Source of the DNA: Methanomassiliicoccaceae archaeon UBA480
GTDB lineage: Archaea > Thermoplasmatota > Thermoplasmata > Methanomassiliicoccales > Methanomethylophilaceae
DNA length: 5,650 nt
Direction of reading: 5' to 3'
Assembly: GCA_002506425.1 (NCBI GenBank)
Contig: DAXO01000074.1
Coordinates: 318 to 5,967, forward strand
Every line of letters begins with the position of its first letter. Positions within the stretch are counted from its first letter, which is position 1. A program made the translations under genes and the position numbers. Below, piece by piece: positions 1-5,411 of this stretch. The notes below the pieces were generated by a model. That model made no database searches. It was given only the letters and a program-made list of their open reading frames with translations, and was not told where the DNA came from.

Positions 1-719
1 CCCTTCACGTTCCTGTGCTGGAAGATGTTCCTCCCCATCGACACTCCGCGCCCTCCGGCCTCCAGGGAATCGTGCACCATGTTCAGTATGTCCATGTCGG
101 AATCCATCTTCGGCCCTCCCGCTATCACCACGGGGACCATCGCGCCCCTGACCACCTCGCGGAACGAATCTATGTCTCCGGTGTAGCTGCACTTGACCAC
201 GTCCGCTCCCAGCTCCATGGCGACCCTCGCCGCATGCGCCACTGCATGCGGATCGAACGAGTCCTTTATCCTCGGGCCGCGGGGGTACGCCATAACGATC
301 AGCGGCATCCCCCACTCGGAGCACTGCCTCGAGACCATGCCCAGATCCTCCAGCATCTGAGGCTCCGTCTCCGCCCCCACGTTGATGTGCATCGACACGG
401 CGTCCGCCCCGAGCTTCAGAGCCTCCTCCACCGTGGCGACCAGGACCTTCGAGTTCGAGCTCACCCCGATGTCCGTGGATGCCGAGAGATGCAGAATCAG
501 CCCCACATCGTGCCCCGTGGTCCTGTGCCCCTGGGGAACCAGCCCCTTGTGCATCAGCACCGCCGTCGCCCCGCCTTCGACCACGTCCCCGACAGTCCTC
601 TTCATGTCGATCAGCCCCGGGATCGGCCCGACGCTTATCCCGTGGTCCATCGGCACTATCACCGCGTTCCCGCTCTGCCTGTCTATGATCCTCTCGATCC
701 TGATGTTCTTGCCGAACAC
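1..719 (-). CDS. aroA': 2-amino-3,7-dideoxy-D-threo-hept-6-ulosonate (ADH) synthase, 3'-truncated by window edge
   Basis: Cytosolic class I (Schiff-base) aldolase of the DhnA/DeoC-like family. In archaea without the DAHP route it joins a 6-deoxy-5-ketofructose phosphate donor to aspartate semialdehyde, the first step toward dehydroquinate and aromatic amino acids. About 239 residues are visible; the family is about 265-275 long, so roughly 30 C-terminal residues lie outside. From memory it aligns closely with Methanocaldococcus MJ0400: VPMDHG at residues 23-28, HINVG at 111-115, AYPRG at 144-148, VKCSYTGDID at 175-184, and VVIAGGPK at 197-204. The expected catalytic residues are present: Asp25, Tyr145 and the Schiff-base Lys176, each 8 less than the MJ0400 numbering. 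I chose the GTG at 719 because GGTGA (729-725) lies just upstream; an in-frame GTG at 728 would add three residues. Many genomes label it fructose-bisphosphate aldolase, which is the main alternative. An AroB'-type dehydroquinate synthase often neighbours it but would lie outside this window. Confidence 0.92.
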   Translation of the reverse strand, partial: MFGKNIRIERIIDRQSGNAVIVPMDHGISVGPIPGLIDMKRTVGDVVEGGATAVLMHKGLVPQGHRTTGHDVGLILHLSASTDIGVSSNSKVLVATVEEALKLGADAVSMHINVGAETEPQMLEDLGMVSRQCSEWGMPLIVMAYPRGPRIKDSFDPHAVAHAARVAMELGADVVKCSYTGDIDSFREVVRGAMVPVVIAGGPKMDSDMDILNMVHDSLEAGGRGVSMGRNIFQHRNVK

Positions 720-735
720 TTCTTTCACCGTGCTA

Positions 736-747
736 CGTGTTAACACG
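736..747. promoter_or_regulatory. 12-bp perfect palindrome, candidate operator
   Basis: CGTGTTAACACG is a perfect inverted repeat between the minus-strand TATA-like box (753-760) and the predicted transcription start near 730. A dimeric repressor bound there would block the preinitiation complex. The location is suggestive, but no regulator is identified and a 12-bp palindrome can occur by chance. Confidence 0.35.
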
Positions 748-752
748 GCACA

Positions 753-760
753 CTATAATA
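753..760 (-). promoter_or_regulatory. TATA-like box for the ADH synthase gene
   Basis: Read on the minus strand, TATTATAG is the only AT-rich block in the first 80 bases upstream of the GTG at 719. It would place transcription start near 730, leaving a leader of about 10 bases that still includes the GGTGA ribosome site. The same block reads TATAATA on the plus strand (754-760) and could also serve the divergent gene at 835 with a leader of about 50 bases. Confidence 0.5.
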
Positions 761-805
761 GCGTTTCTACGGCAGAACGGAACGGCAACCTGTCGAGAAG
801 AATCC

Positions 806-813
806 GAATAATA
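806..813 (+). promoter_or_regulatory. TATA-like box for the SWIM protein gene, suggesting a leaderless transcript
   Basis: GAATAATA is centred about 25 bp upstream of the ATG at 835, the spacing expected between an archaeal TATA box and the transcription start. The bases just before that ATG are pyrimidine-rich (TCCTCCCCTC) and contain no Shine-Dalgarno site. Together these suggest a message that starts at or next to the start codon. Confidence 0.45.
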
Positions 814-834
814 GGATGAATCCATCCTCCCCTC

Positions 835-2361
835 ATGAAGCTGGATCCGTCCATGGGCGATTCCGAACTTCGGAAGATGTTCGGATTGAAGATCTACGAA
901 GAAGGGAGACGCCTAGTGAAAGAAGGACGTGTGTCTCCCCCGGAGGAGGCGCACCCGTCCATCGCGATCAGAAGCGTCCTCTGCGACGGCGGATCATCCC
1001 ATGAAGTCCTGATCCGCGATTACGGGAACGGGAAGATGCTCTTCGACTGCGACTGCGGGACCGACGCATGCAGCCACATCGCGGCCGTCCTGCTCTCCGA
1101 TAGCGTCCCGGACGATGCGGAGGACTGCGACGGCCACACGGCGGAGAAGATATCCGCCCTCATCGACCGCGTCGCAGAGGATATCGTCGGAGATCCGGAT
1201 TACGACGACGAGGCGAACTACTACGACGACTGGGAGATCGATAAGTACGACCTCGAGAACTACAACGGCGATGTCGAGTACGAGCATGTCAAAGACATCC
1301 TGAACGTGATCCTGTTCGACATGGACGATCCGGACGCGTCCATCCTGCTCATCGACGACCTCATCAGATCCCTCTCGAGACTCGAGTTCGACAACGGCGG
1401 CGCCGACAAGGCATTCTCCGAGCACAGATCCGACATCTCCTCTGCTTTCGAACGCATCTCCCCGAAGACCCTGGCGAGGATCATGGGGAATACGACGTTC
1501 GACGCGAGGATGGTCTTCGAGCCTCTGATGGAGGCCCTGCCCCGGGAGAGGCTCGACGAGGCATACGCCTATCTCGGCAATGATTCTCGCCTGTGCGACA
1601 AGGCGCTCGATATGCAGTTCGAAAGGTGCGACTACGACGCGTACATACGCTGCTCCCCGGACAGGTTCGATGCCATAGTCCGCACGGTGGTTCAGCTGGA
1701 CCGCCTCGGCGATGATTCCGCCTCCCGGTACGCGGGGATGCTCATCGGATGCGGGAAGCGCGGGTACGAGAGGAAGGCCGCGGACATCCTGTCCTCCCAT
1801 GGATACCGCAATGAGGCCGCCGAACTGTATCTGGAGATCTTCGATTCATCTCACCGCTACGAGGACCTCAGATCCTATCGGGACAATTCCGGCGATGCGG
1901 ACATATCGCCGATACTGGACAGACTGGTCTCCGAGACCCTGTCGAGGAACGAATACGACGTTCCTGCCATGCGCACCCTCGTCCTCAACGGTAGGGGTAC
2001 CGACGTCGACGACTACATCCTCAAAAGGATGTTCTCTCCGCGGATGATGTACGGGCGCTACGACTGCAGCGAGATTCCCGCCCTGTGCTCCCTCCTGCTC
2101 TCGAGAGGATTCGTCGATTCCGCCGCGAAGATGGGGAGAGGGATGATCAAGCTGCGCCTGGATCTCAAGGACCCGGACAACTATCAGGATGCCGTCGAGA
2201 TGCTCATGTACATGGACAGAGAGAAGGAGTTCGAGAATGCGAAGGAGTCTCATTCGAGCTTCAAATCCCGCCTGAGGACGGACTACCCGAAGATGCGCAA
2301 GTTCTGGGGGCTGTACGAAGGGACCTGGGTCGACAAGAAGAGAAGCAGGTCGTACTGGTGA
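835..2361 (+). CDS. SWIM zinc-finger domain protein
   Basis: A 508-residue soluble protein with no signal peptide or membrane segment. Residues 69-85 contain the SWIM signature CxCx(n)CxH (Cys72, Cys74, Cys79, His81, in CDCGTDACSH). This zinc-binding fold occurs in MuDR-type transposases, SWI2/SNF2 proteins and many bacterial and archaeal proteins, where it mediates DNA or protein contacts. Residues about 5-35 (KMFGLKIYEEGRRLVKEGRV) match the usual lead-in, a helix and strand before the zinc site. Residues 118-150 are very rich in Asp, Glu and Tyr and probably form a flexible linker. The remainder to about 490 looks all-helical, with short Leu/Ala-rich helices like TPR/HEAT repeats (for example residues 330-350). 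No helicase or nuclease motif is present, so the molecular role is unknown. The ATG at 835 has no ribosome site but suits a leaderless start; Met7 is an alternative. It is transcribed away from the ADH synthase and converges on the RloB-like gene. Confidence 0.85.
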   Translation: MKLDPSMGDSELRKMFGLKIYEEGRRLVKEGRVSPPEEAHPSIAIRSVLCDGGSSHEVLIRDYGNGKMLFDCDCGTDACSHIAAVLLSDSVPDDAEDCDGHTAEKISALIDRVAEDIVGDPDYDDEANYYDDWEIDKYDLENYNGDVEYEHVKDILNVILFDMDDPDASILLIDDLIRSLSRLEFDNGGADKAFSEHRSDISSAFERISPKTLARIMGNTTFDARMVFEPLMEALPRERLDEAYAYLGNDSRLCDKALDMQFERCDYDAYIRCSPDRFDAIVRTVVQLDRLGDDSASRYAGMLIGCGKRGYERKAADILSSHGYRNEAAELYLEIFDSSHRYEDLRSYRDNSGDADISPILDRLVSETLSRNEYDVPAMRTLVLNGRGTDVDDYILKRMFSPRMMYGRYDCSEIPALCSLLLSRGFVDSAAKMGRGMIKLRLDLKDPDNYQDAVEMLMYMDREKEFENAKESHSSFKSRLRTDYPKMRKFWGLYEGTWVDKKRSRSYW

Positions 2362-2380
2362 GCGATACGATTCGGCGGAT

Positions 2381-2400
2381 CCGATGGCCTTGGCCATCGG
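2381..2400. repeat. Near-perfect palindrome, possible 3' stem-loop of the SWIM mRNA
   Basis: CCGATGGCC, TT, GGCCATCGG: two 9-base arms around two bases, so effectively an 8-bp stem with a 4-base loop. It starts 20 bases after the SWIM stop codon. A further arm, GGCGGAT (2374-2380), is complementary to ATCCGCC (2415-2421) and would stack directly below it. It could stabilise the 3' end or aid termination; no T-run follows. Confidence 0.45.
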
Positions 2401-2412
2401 TCGCTCCGTCAC

Positions 2413-2474
2413 GTATCCGCCTTACGGCCGTTCTGCCTATATCGTGAATGCCTTGATGAGGGCAGAGCGGATAC
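2413..2474. repeat. Alternative inverted-repeat arms sharing GCGGAT
   Basis: GTATCCGC (2413-2420) is perfectly complementary to GCGGATAC (2467-2474). Inside that, CCGTTCTGCC (2428-2437) pairs with GGCAGAGCGG (2461-2470), ten pairs including one wobble. These pairings compete with each other and with the 2374-2380/2415-2421 pairing, because they share bases. Whether any folded RNA forms is unknown. Confidence 0.3.
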
Positions 2475-2514
2475 TACGTTCCTCAAGAAGCATTAGGTAC
2501 GAATACGACCTAGC

Positions 2515-2542
2515 CTCGGTATCGAATCATTCCGAAACCGAG
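2515..2542. repeat. Interrupted palindrome
   Basis: CTCGGT (2515-2520) and ACCGAG (2537-2542) pair. After a symmetric A-A mismatch the stem continues TCG/CGA, around an 8-base loop. It lies about 100 bases beyond the RloB-like stop codon and could be a protein site or a distal 3' stem. Confidence 0.35.
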
Positions 2543-2637
2543 TGGTTGAAGTGTTCTACATATCAGTATCCAATCGACCAGGAACCAAATTGTTTGAGTA
2601 ACCAACTGTCCGCGCCAGCGGATCTCCGGCAGAACCT

Positions 2638-3228
2638 TCACAACAGCCCTTTTACCATCCTGTACACAGTGGTGCTGGGATTCCTCTTGGCACAATCGGT
2701 ATTGGAGAAGCCGTTTCCGTATAGCGATTCCGCATTGGCCACTGCGCGCCGCACCTTCTCCCCATCCCACTCCAGCAGCTTGGATTTGACATATTGCCCT
2801 CCGAGCTTCTCCGACATGAACCCGACAAGGTCCTTCGGATTGCTGGGCCTGTCGAAACGACAGAAATGGAGCAGCAACCATACCTCGAAGCAGGGGTTGG
2901 ACACATACAGCTCGATCCCCCTCTTGGCACATTCCGCCTCCATCCTCTCCACATCCGCGACCGAATAGATCAGATCGAGGTCCATCACCAATACGACCCT
3001 GTCTCCATTCGCTATATCGATTCCGAGATCGTCCATGTGCTTCCGGGCCTTCTTCAGTATGTGCCCCAGTCCTGTCTTCCCGGCACCGTAGGACCTTATG
3101 AGCAGATCCGGATTGGTGCATGTGAGGCCGTCGAAGTAATTCTCCTCCGTCTTCCCATCGCCGATCACGAGTATCCTCCTACGGTAGGTCATGCCGCGTG
3201 AACCGCGACGTCTGCCGGAGGAGGTCAT
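2638..3228 (-). CDS. rloB: RloB/AbiLii-like TOPRIM-fold protein, probable defence effector
   Basis: A 196-residue RloB family protein (Pfam PF13707), close to the usual 190-220 length. Conserved blocks appear in order: ILVIGDGKTEENYFDGL (residues 19-35), the first TOPRIM motif; VVLVMDLD (78-85), with Asp83 and Asp85 as likely metal ligands; SNPCFEVWLLLHF (110-122), the strongest family hallmark; and NPSTTVYRMV (183-192) near the C-terminus. In AbiL and the related PARIS systems, the TOPRIM-type partner is the toxic effector released or activated when an ATPase partner senses phage; AriB of PARIS cleaves tRNA. A similar role is inferred here, and the target is unknown. The first motif has GDGKTE where I expect EG(x)xTE, so the usual first acidic residue is Asp23 or shifted. 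The ATG overlaps the upstream ATPase stop as ATGA (3228-3225), with GTGAT ribosome-site elements just upstream, indicating translational coupling. Met13 is a possible later start. Confidence 0.85.
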   Translation of the reverse strand: MTSSGRRRGSRGMTYRRRILVIGDGKTEENYFDGLTCTNPDLLIRSYGAGKTGLGHILKKARKHMDDLGIDIANGDRVVLVMDLDLIYSVADVERMEAECAKRGIELYVSNPCFEVWLLLHFCRFDRPSNPKDLVGFMSEKLGGQYVKSKLLEWDGEKVRRAVANAESLYGNGFSNTDCAKRNPSTTVYRMVKGLL

Positions 3229-4484
3229 TCTATCACATCACGTGCGCGGATGGACGGGACCGCATCGAACCTCCCGGCAAGATACGCCTTCCCGATGCTC
3301 TTTATCTTCCTTACATCCTTGAAATCAGCCAGGCTGTAAAGATCGGACGAACCTTCCGAACGGTTCTTGTTGACGAACCACACCTGATCCCTGCGGACGA
3401 GACCGTCGGTATCCATCAACCCGATGTCGTGGGTGTTGACGATCAGCTGGGCGTGATTCGGGTTCGGTCCATTGGAGAACTGCCCCACGATCCAACGGGA
3501 TATCAGCGGATGGAGATTCGATCCGAACTCGTCGATTACCAGGACCTTCCCGTTCAGCAGCACATCCACCAGCGGACCCATGAGACCGAACATGGCCTTG
3601 GTCCCGGACGATTCGATGTCTATCGGGAACACGGTGCTCTCGACGCCCACACCGTCCACGGCCAGGTCGTGCTTCAGGAATATGTCCTTGACATGTATCT
3701 TCCCGGGAGACATCGCGAGCGTGGACTGAAGGGTCCCCTCTATCGCCGTCATGGGAATCTCCCTCTCGACGGAATGATAATCTGATATCCCCATGTCCGC
3801 GGTCTTCAGCGCCCTCATGGCATATCCTTTGGCGGCATCGTTCCCGGATGTGTACTCGCACGACCTCTGGACCAGGGATTCGAGGCTGCCGTCCAGAATC
3901 ACAATGCCCGAAAGAACCTCTCTTCTGAACAGTTCGCAGATCCTGTCGTTGAAGCTGGACGCCACCACGACATAAGACGACCCGGGATTGGTCCTGTCGA
4001 TTATAGCAGAACTTCCGTACTCGAACTCTCCGGGCCCAGTCCTGACGAATACACGTGCCCTCCTCCCCTTGGGATAATGGTAGAGGGATTCGGAAACGAC
4101 GGCATTCCTGGTGTAAGATATCGAGTAGTCGTAGAGGATGCCACCTATCAGGATCCTGATCCTCAGATCTGTCGGGGCATCTGCCGTCTTGCAGGACAGA
4201 CGGAACGGCTGGTATGCAGCATACTCCTCCCCGCTCGAATACGGACGGGCGAGCATGTAACGCAGTGCAGATAGGGCCTTGATGAGATACGACTTCCCGG
4301 ATGCGTTCGCACCGAAGACCAGCGCGGACGTCAATAGACCGCCCCTGACTTGATCGTGTTCGAATATATTGTCCGCATCATCCCGGAGCGCAGTCGCATT
4401 CAAGCTTATAGTGACGCGATCTCTGAACGGACCGAAGTTCCTTATCGAGAAATCTAGGATCAATATCTCACCCTTTGTGTCCAT
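3225..4484 (-). CDS. rloA: RloA/AbiLi-like ABC-type ATPase (AAA_15 family), probable phage sensor
   Basis: Up to 419 residues, of usual length. The N-terminus DFSIRNFGPFRD is typical of SMC/RecF-like ATPases. Walker A is GANASGKS (58-65). The ABC signature region is ESSGTKAMF (291-299), Walker B is VLVIDEFGSNLHP (314-326, Asp318 and catalytic Glu319), and the H-loop is VNTHD (349-353, His352). The tail, with RRDQVWFV (364-371), DLYSLADFK (381-389) and YLAGRFDAVP (401-410), is characteristic of the AAA_15 defence ATPases. The middle, about 75-285, replaces a long coiled coil. In AbiL and PARIS such proteins form the sensor/scaffold that controls the partner toxin; that role is inferred here. 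The stop overlaps the start of rloB. The start is uncertain: the ATG at 4484 has no ribosome site, whereas a TTG at 4463 (residue 8) follows GGTGAG (4472-4467) and would give the family-like beginning M-I-L-D-F. All catalytic motifs look intact. Confidence 0.88.
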   Translation of the reverse strand: MDTKGEILILDFSIRNFGPFRDRVTISLNATALRDDADNIFEHDQVRGGLLTSALVFGANASGKSYLIKALSALRYMLARPYSSGEEYAAYQPFRLSCKTADAPTDLRIRILIGGILYDYSISYTRNAVVSESLYHYPKGRRARVFVRTGPGEFEYGSSAIIDRTNPGSSYVVVASSFNDRICELFRREVLSGIVILDGSLESLVQRSCEYTSGNDAAKGYAMRALKTADMGISDYHSVEREIPMTAIEGTLQSTLAMSPGKIHVKDIFLKHDLAVDGVGVESTVFPIDIESSGTKAMFGLMGPLVDVLLNGKVLVIDEFGSNLHPLISRWIVGQFSNGPNPNHAQLIVNTHDIGLMDTDGLVRRDQVWFVNKNRSEGSSDLYSLADFKDVRKIKSIGKAYLAGRFDAVPSIRARDVIE

Positions 4485-4517
4485 AAAGGATTATGATACA
4501 TGGAATCATTAGATTGG

Positions 4518-4559
4518 ATTTAAGTATTTGCAGAAATCTTCCGAATTATCGATTTAAAA
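4518..4559 (-). promoter_or_regulatory. Candidate promoter of the rloA-rloB pair
   Basis: Two AT-rich blocks on the minus strand could act as TATA boxes: AAATACTTAAAT (4529-4518), about 38 bp upstream of the ATG, and TTTTAAAT (4559-4552), about 70 bp upstream. The nearer one gives a leader of about 12 bases to the ATG or about 33 to the TTG. I cannot choose between them. Confidence 0.35.
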
Positions 4560-4586
4560 TTCAAATCTAGGAAATCGGCATCACTG

Positions 4587-4780
4587 ATGCAACTCTCTAA
4601 GAATCGGACATGGATCCATAAGGATCCTTATTTCACTCAGCCTCAGATTGCCCAGAATACGGGAATCCTATGCCTATGATGAAGAAGATCATGGCAAAGA
4701 TGAGAGAGGATGGAGTCATATCTCGGCCGGGATCCGAGAAAACAGGCATTTGGACAAGAGATACTCTGAATGATGAGTGA
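4587..4780 (+). pseudogene. Frameshifted C-terminal remnant of a winged-helix protein
   Basis: The frame from 4587 reads into TQPQIAQNTGI (4635-4667), which looks like the first helices of a helix-turn-helix, then meets a stop at 4677-4679. The next frame continues the same fold from about 4668 (PMPMMKKIMAKMREDGVI) and ends IWTRDTLNDE at the stop 4778-4780. Joined across one frameshift near 4665-4675, the two halves give the pattern IAxxTG...MxKMxxxGVIxRxGSxKTGxW. From memory this is the C-terminal winged helix of many ATP-binding proteins with an AlbA_2 / HATPase_c_4 (RecG-like) architecture. Nothing of the larger N-terminal part is visible, so this is a degraded 3' fragment. The pattern match is mine, without a database search. 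A short intact protein starting at 4676 (34 codons) is possible but has no obvious ribosome site. Confidence 0.5.
4618..4631. repeat. 14-bp perfect palindrome
   Basis: ATAAGGATCCTTAT is self-complementary and lies inside the pseudogene remnant. Together with the GGATCC six bases upstream (4612-4617) it also forms GGATCC/GGATCC arms. The 11-mer TCCATAAGGAT at 4615-4625 recurs exactly at 5413-5423. Confidence 0.5.
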
Positions 4781-4821
4781 CTGATAGGAACGGCGTCCAT
4801 CAGGTTGGTTGCCAATGACGT

Positions 4822-4858
4822 GCTTTATAGTCACTTTATAGTTACCGTAACTATAAAC
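4822..4858. repeat. 11-bp repeat array and terminal hairpin, copy A
   Basis: Two 11-bp units, GCTTTATAGTC (4822-4832) and ACTTTATAGTT (4833-4843), run into an inverted copy. TTTATAGTTA (4835-4844), CCG, TAACTATAAA (4848-4857) is a perfect 10-bp stem with a 3-base loop. It is followed at once by C, G and AAAAC and by a short copy of the pseudogene 3' end. The unit length is not a multiple of three, which argues against protein-coding repeats. Its function is unknown: an iteron-like protein site, the end of a small mobile element, or an RNA hairpin are all possible. Confidence 0.7.
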
Positions 4859-4901
4859 GAAAACAGACGTTTGGACACTCAACACTCCAAATGATGGTTG
4901 A
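4859..4901 (+). pseudogene. Second copy of the winged-helix gene's 3' end
   Basis: This 43-base segment matches 4738-4780 at 32 of 43 positions by hand alignment. In the same frame it reads KTDVWTLNTPNDG then stop, against KTGIWTRDTLNDE then stop in the larger remnant. Substitutions fall largely in a coding-like pattern, so it appears to be the extreme 3' end of a paralogue. Homology begins exactly where the repeat A hairpin ends; upstream the frame is closed by TAA at 4854-4856. Confidence 0.5.
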
Positions 4902-4957
4902 AATGCAATGAAGAAGAAGATTTTCATCATCATTTGTTGCCTGTTTTTGTCTTATAT

Positions 4958-5016
4958 ACTTTATAGTTACTTTGTAGTTACTTTATCGTTACTTTGTGGT
5001 TGCCGTAACTATAAAC
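4958..5016. repeat. 11-bp repeat array and terminal hairpin, copy B
   Basis: Four 11-bp units: ACTTTATAGTT (4958-4968), ACTTTGTAGTT (4969-4979), ACTTTATCGTT (4980-4990), ACTTTGTGGTT (4991-5001). They end in the same inverted block as copy A. TTTGTGGTTG (4993-5002), CCG (5003-5005), TAACTATAAA (5006-5015) forms ten pairs, three of them G-T(U). Both copies share the loop and the right arm and continue C, one base, AAAAC. The first unit is also perfectly complementary to the right arm, so other foldings exist. Confidence 0.7.
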
Positions 5017-5017
5017 A

Positions 5018-5050
5018 AAAACCCGCTGGAACCCCGAATCATCTCTGTGA
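5018..5050 (+). pseudogene. Possible third copy of the same 3' end, very degraded
   Basis: In the register defined by copy two, the bases after repeat B read KTRWNPESSL then stop. Shared points are the KT pair directly after the hairpin, a Trp two or three residues later, and a stop about ten codons on. The support is thin and could be chance; position relative to the hairpin is the main argument. Confidence 0.2.
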
Positions 5051-5411
5051 TAGGAGATTGAATGACCAAATTCGAAAAGCGCCAGCATGGATGCCGATTG
5101 GACGTTATCCTCATTCATCAAGCTAAACTGCATACGAAGCAATGATCCTCAAGCAATGAAGATTACAAACATAACAAACATATGTTATTATTGATACAGC
5201 ACACCCTAGAGAGAAGAAGGAATGATTGTGAGGCCCTCTCCCGGATTCCGTCAGAACAGAGGCAACCTATCATCCAATCGTTCCAGACGATACTGCCTGA
5301 CCCGCTTTCGCTACATAGCAGCAGATGCCTTCCGCAATGCAACCAATGCCGAATGTCGAATCCTTTCCTGATTCCACGCATCCATAGGGCCCGACAACAG
5401 TTGGATAATAA
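5051..5411. other. Gene-less stretch, possibly decayed DNA
   Basis: No frame on either strand gives a product I recognise. Between about 5190 and 5400 the base composition rises toward that of the coding parts of the window, and several frames have coding-like fragments. Examples are RFRYIAADAFRNATNAECR on plus (about 5308-5364) and a stop-free minus-strand stretch around 5278-5398. These suggest an old inactivated gene, but I cannot name it. A 9-bp direct repeat, AAGCAATGA, occurs at 5137-5145 and 5151-5159. Confidence 0.4.
5170..5186. repeat. Left member of a near direct repeat pair
   Basis: CATAACAAACATATGTT here and CATTACAAATATGTT at 5445-5459 differ by one substitution and a 2-base gap. 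This copy contains the perfect palindrome AACATATGTT (5177-5186). The pair encloses about 260 bases of unassigned sequence. Confidence 0.4.

Larger units (their letters stand above)
2362..2637. other. Convergent intergenic region rich in inverted repeats; no gene seen
   Basis: This 276-base gap separates the 3' ends of the SWIM gene and the RloB-like gene. Open frames crossing it are antisense extensions with no family resemblance. It holds several potential stems, listed separately, and GCGGAT occurs four times in one orientation or the other. No run of T follows the stems on either strand, so a classical terminator is not evident. A small hairpin at 2609-2622 (TCCGC/GCGGA, 4-base loop) lies 15 bases past the RloB-like stop codon. 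Confidence 0.5.

Noticed and set aside
15..743. A 242-codon plus-strand frame rich in His, Pro and Arg
   Set aside because: It is antisense to the ADH synthase, whose catalytic residues and conserved blocks are all present on the minus strand.
994..1800. A 268-codon minus-strand frame inside the SWIM gene
   Set aside because: The Val/Arg/Glu/Asp-rich translation is what GC-rich coding DNA gives on the opposite strand. The plus strand has an exact zinc-finger motif.
2381..2400. Intrinsic terminator of bacterial type
   Set aside because: The stem is strong but no T-run follows it, and archaeal termination depends mainly on T-rich stretches. It is kept only as a stem-loop.
2515..2542. tRNA-like T-arm (minus strand GGTTTCGG...ATTCGATACC) suggesting a tRNA gene or attachment site
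   Set aside because: No acceptor, D or anticodon stems can be placed around it in a tRNA-sized span.
2384..2968. A 194-codon plus-strand frame antisense to rloB
   Set aside because: It is mostly the reverse of a clear RloB coding sequence with intact family motifs, and its own translation shows no family resemblance.
4822..5016. CRISPR array
   Set aside because: The repeats are 11 bp, adjacent and without spacers. There are no unique spacer-length gaps and no cas genes in the window.
4908..5126. A 72-codon plus-strand frame starting MKKKIFIIICC with a hydrophobic stretch, like a small membrane protein
   Set aside because: The hydrophobic part is read through the AT-rich spacer and the 11-bp repeats, whose non-triplet period scrambles the frame. 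It has no convincing ribosome site or family resemblance.
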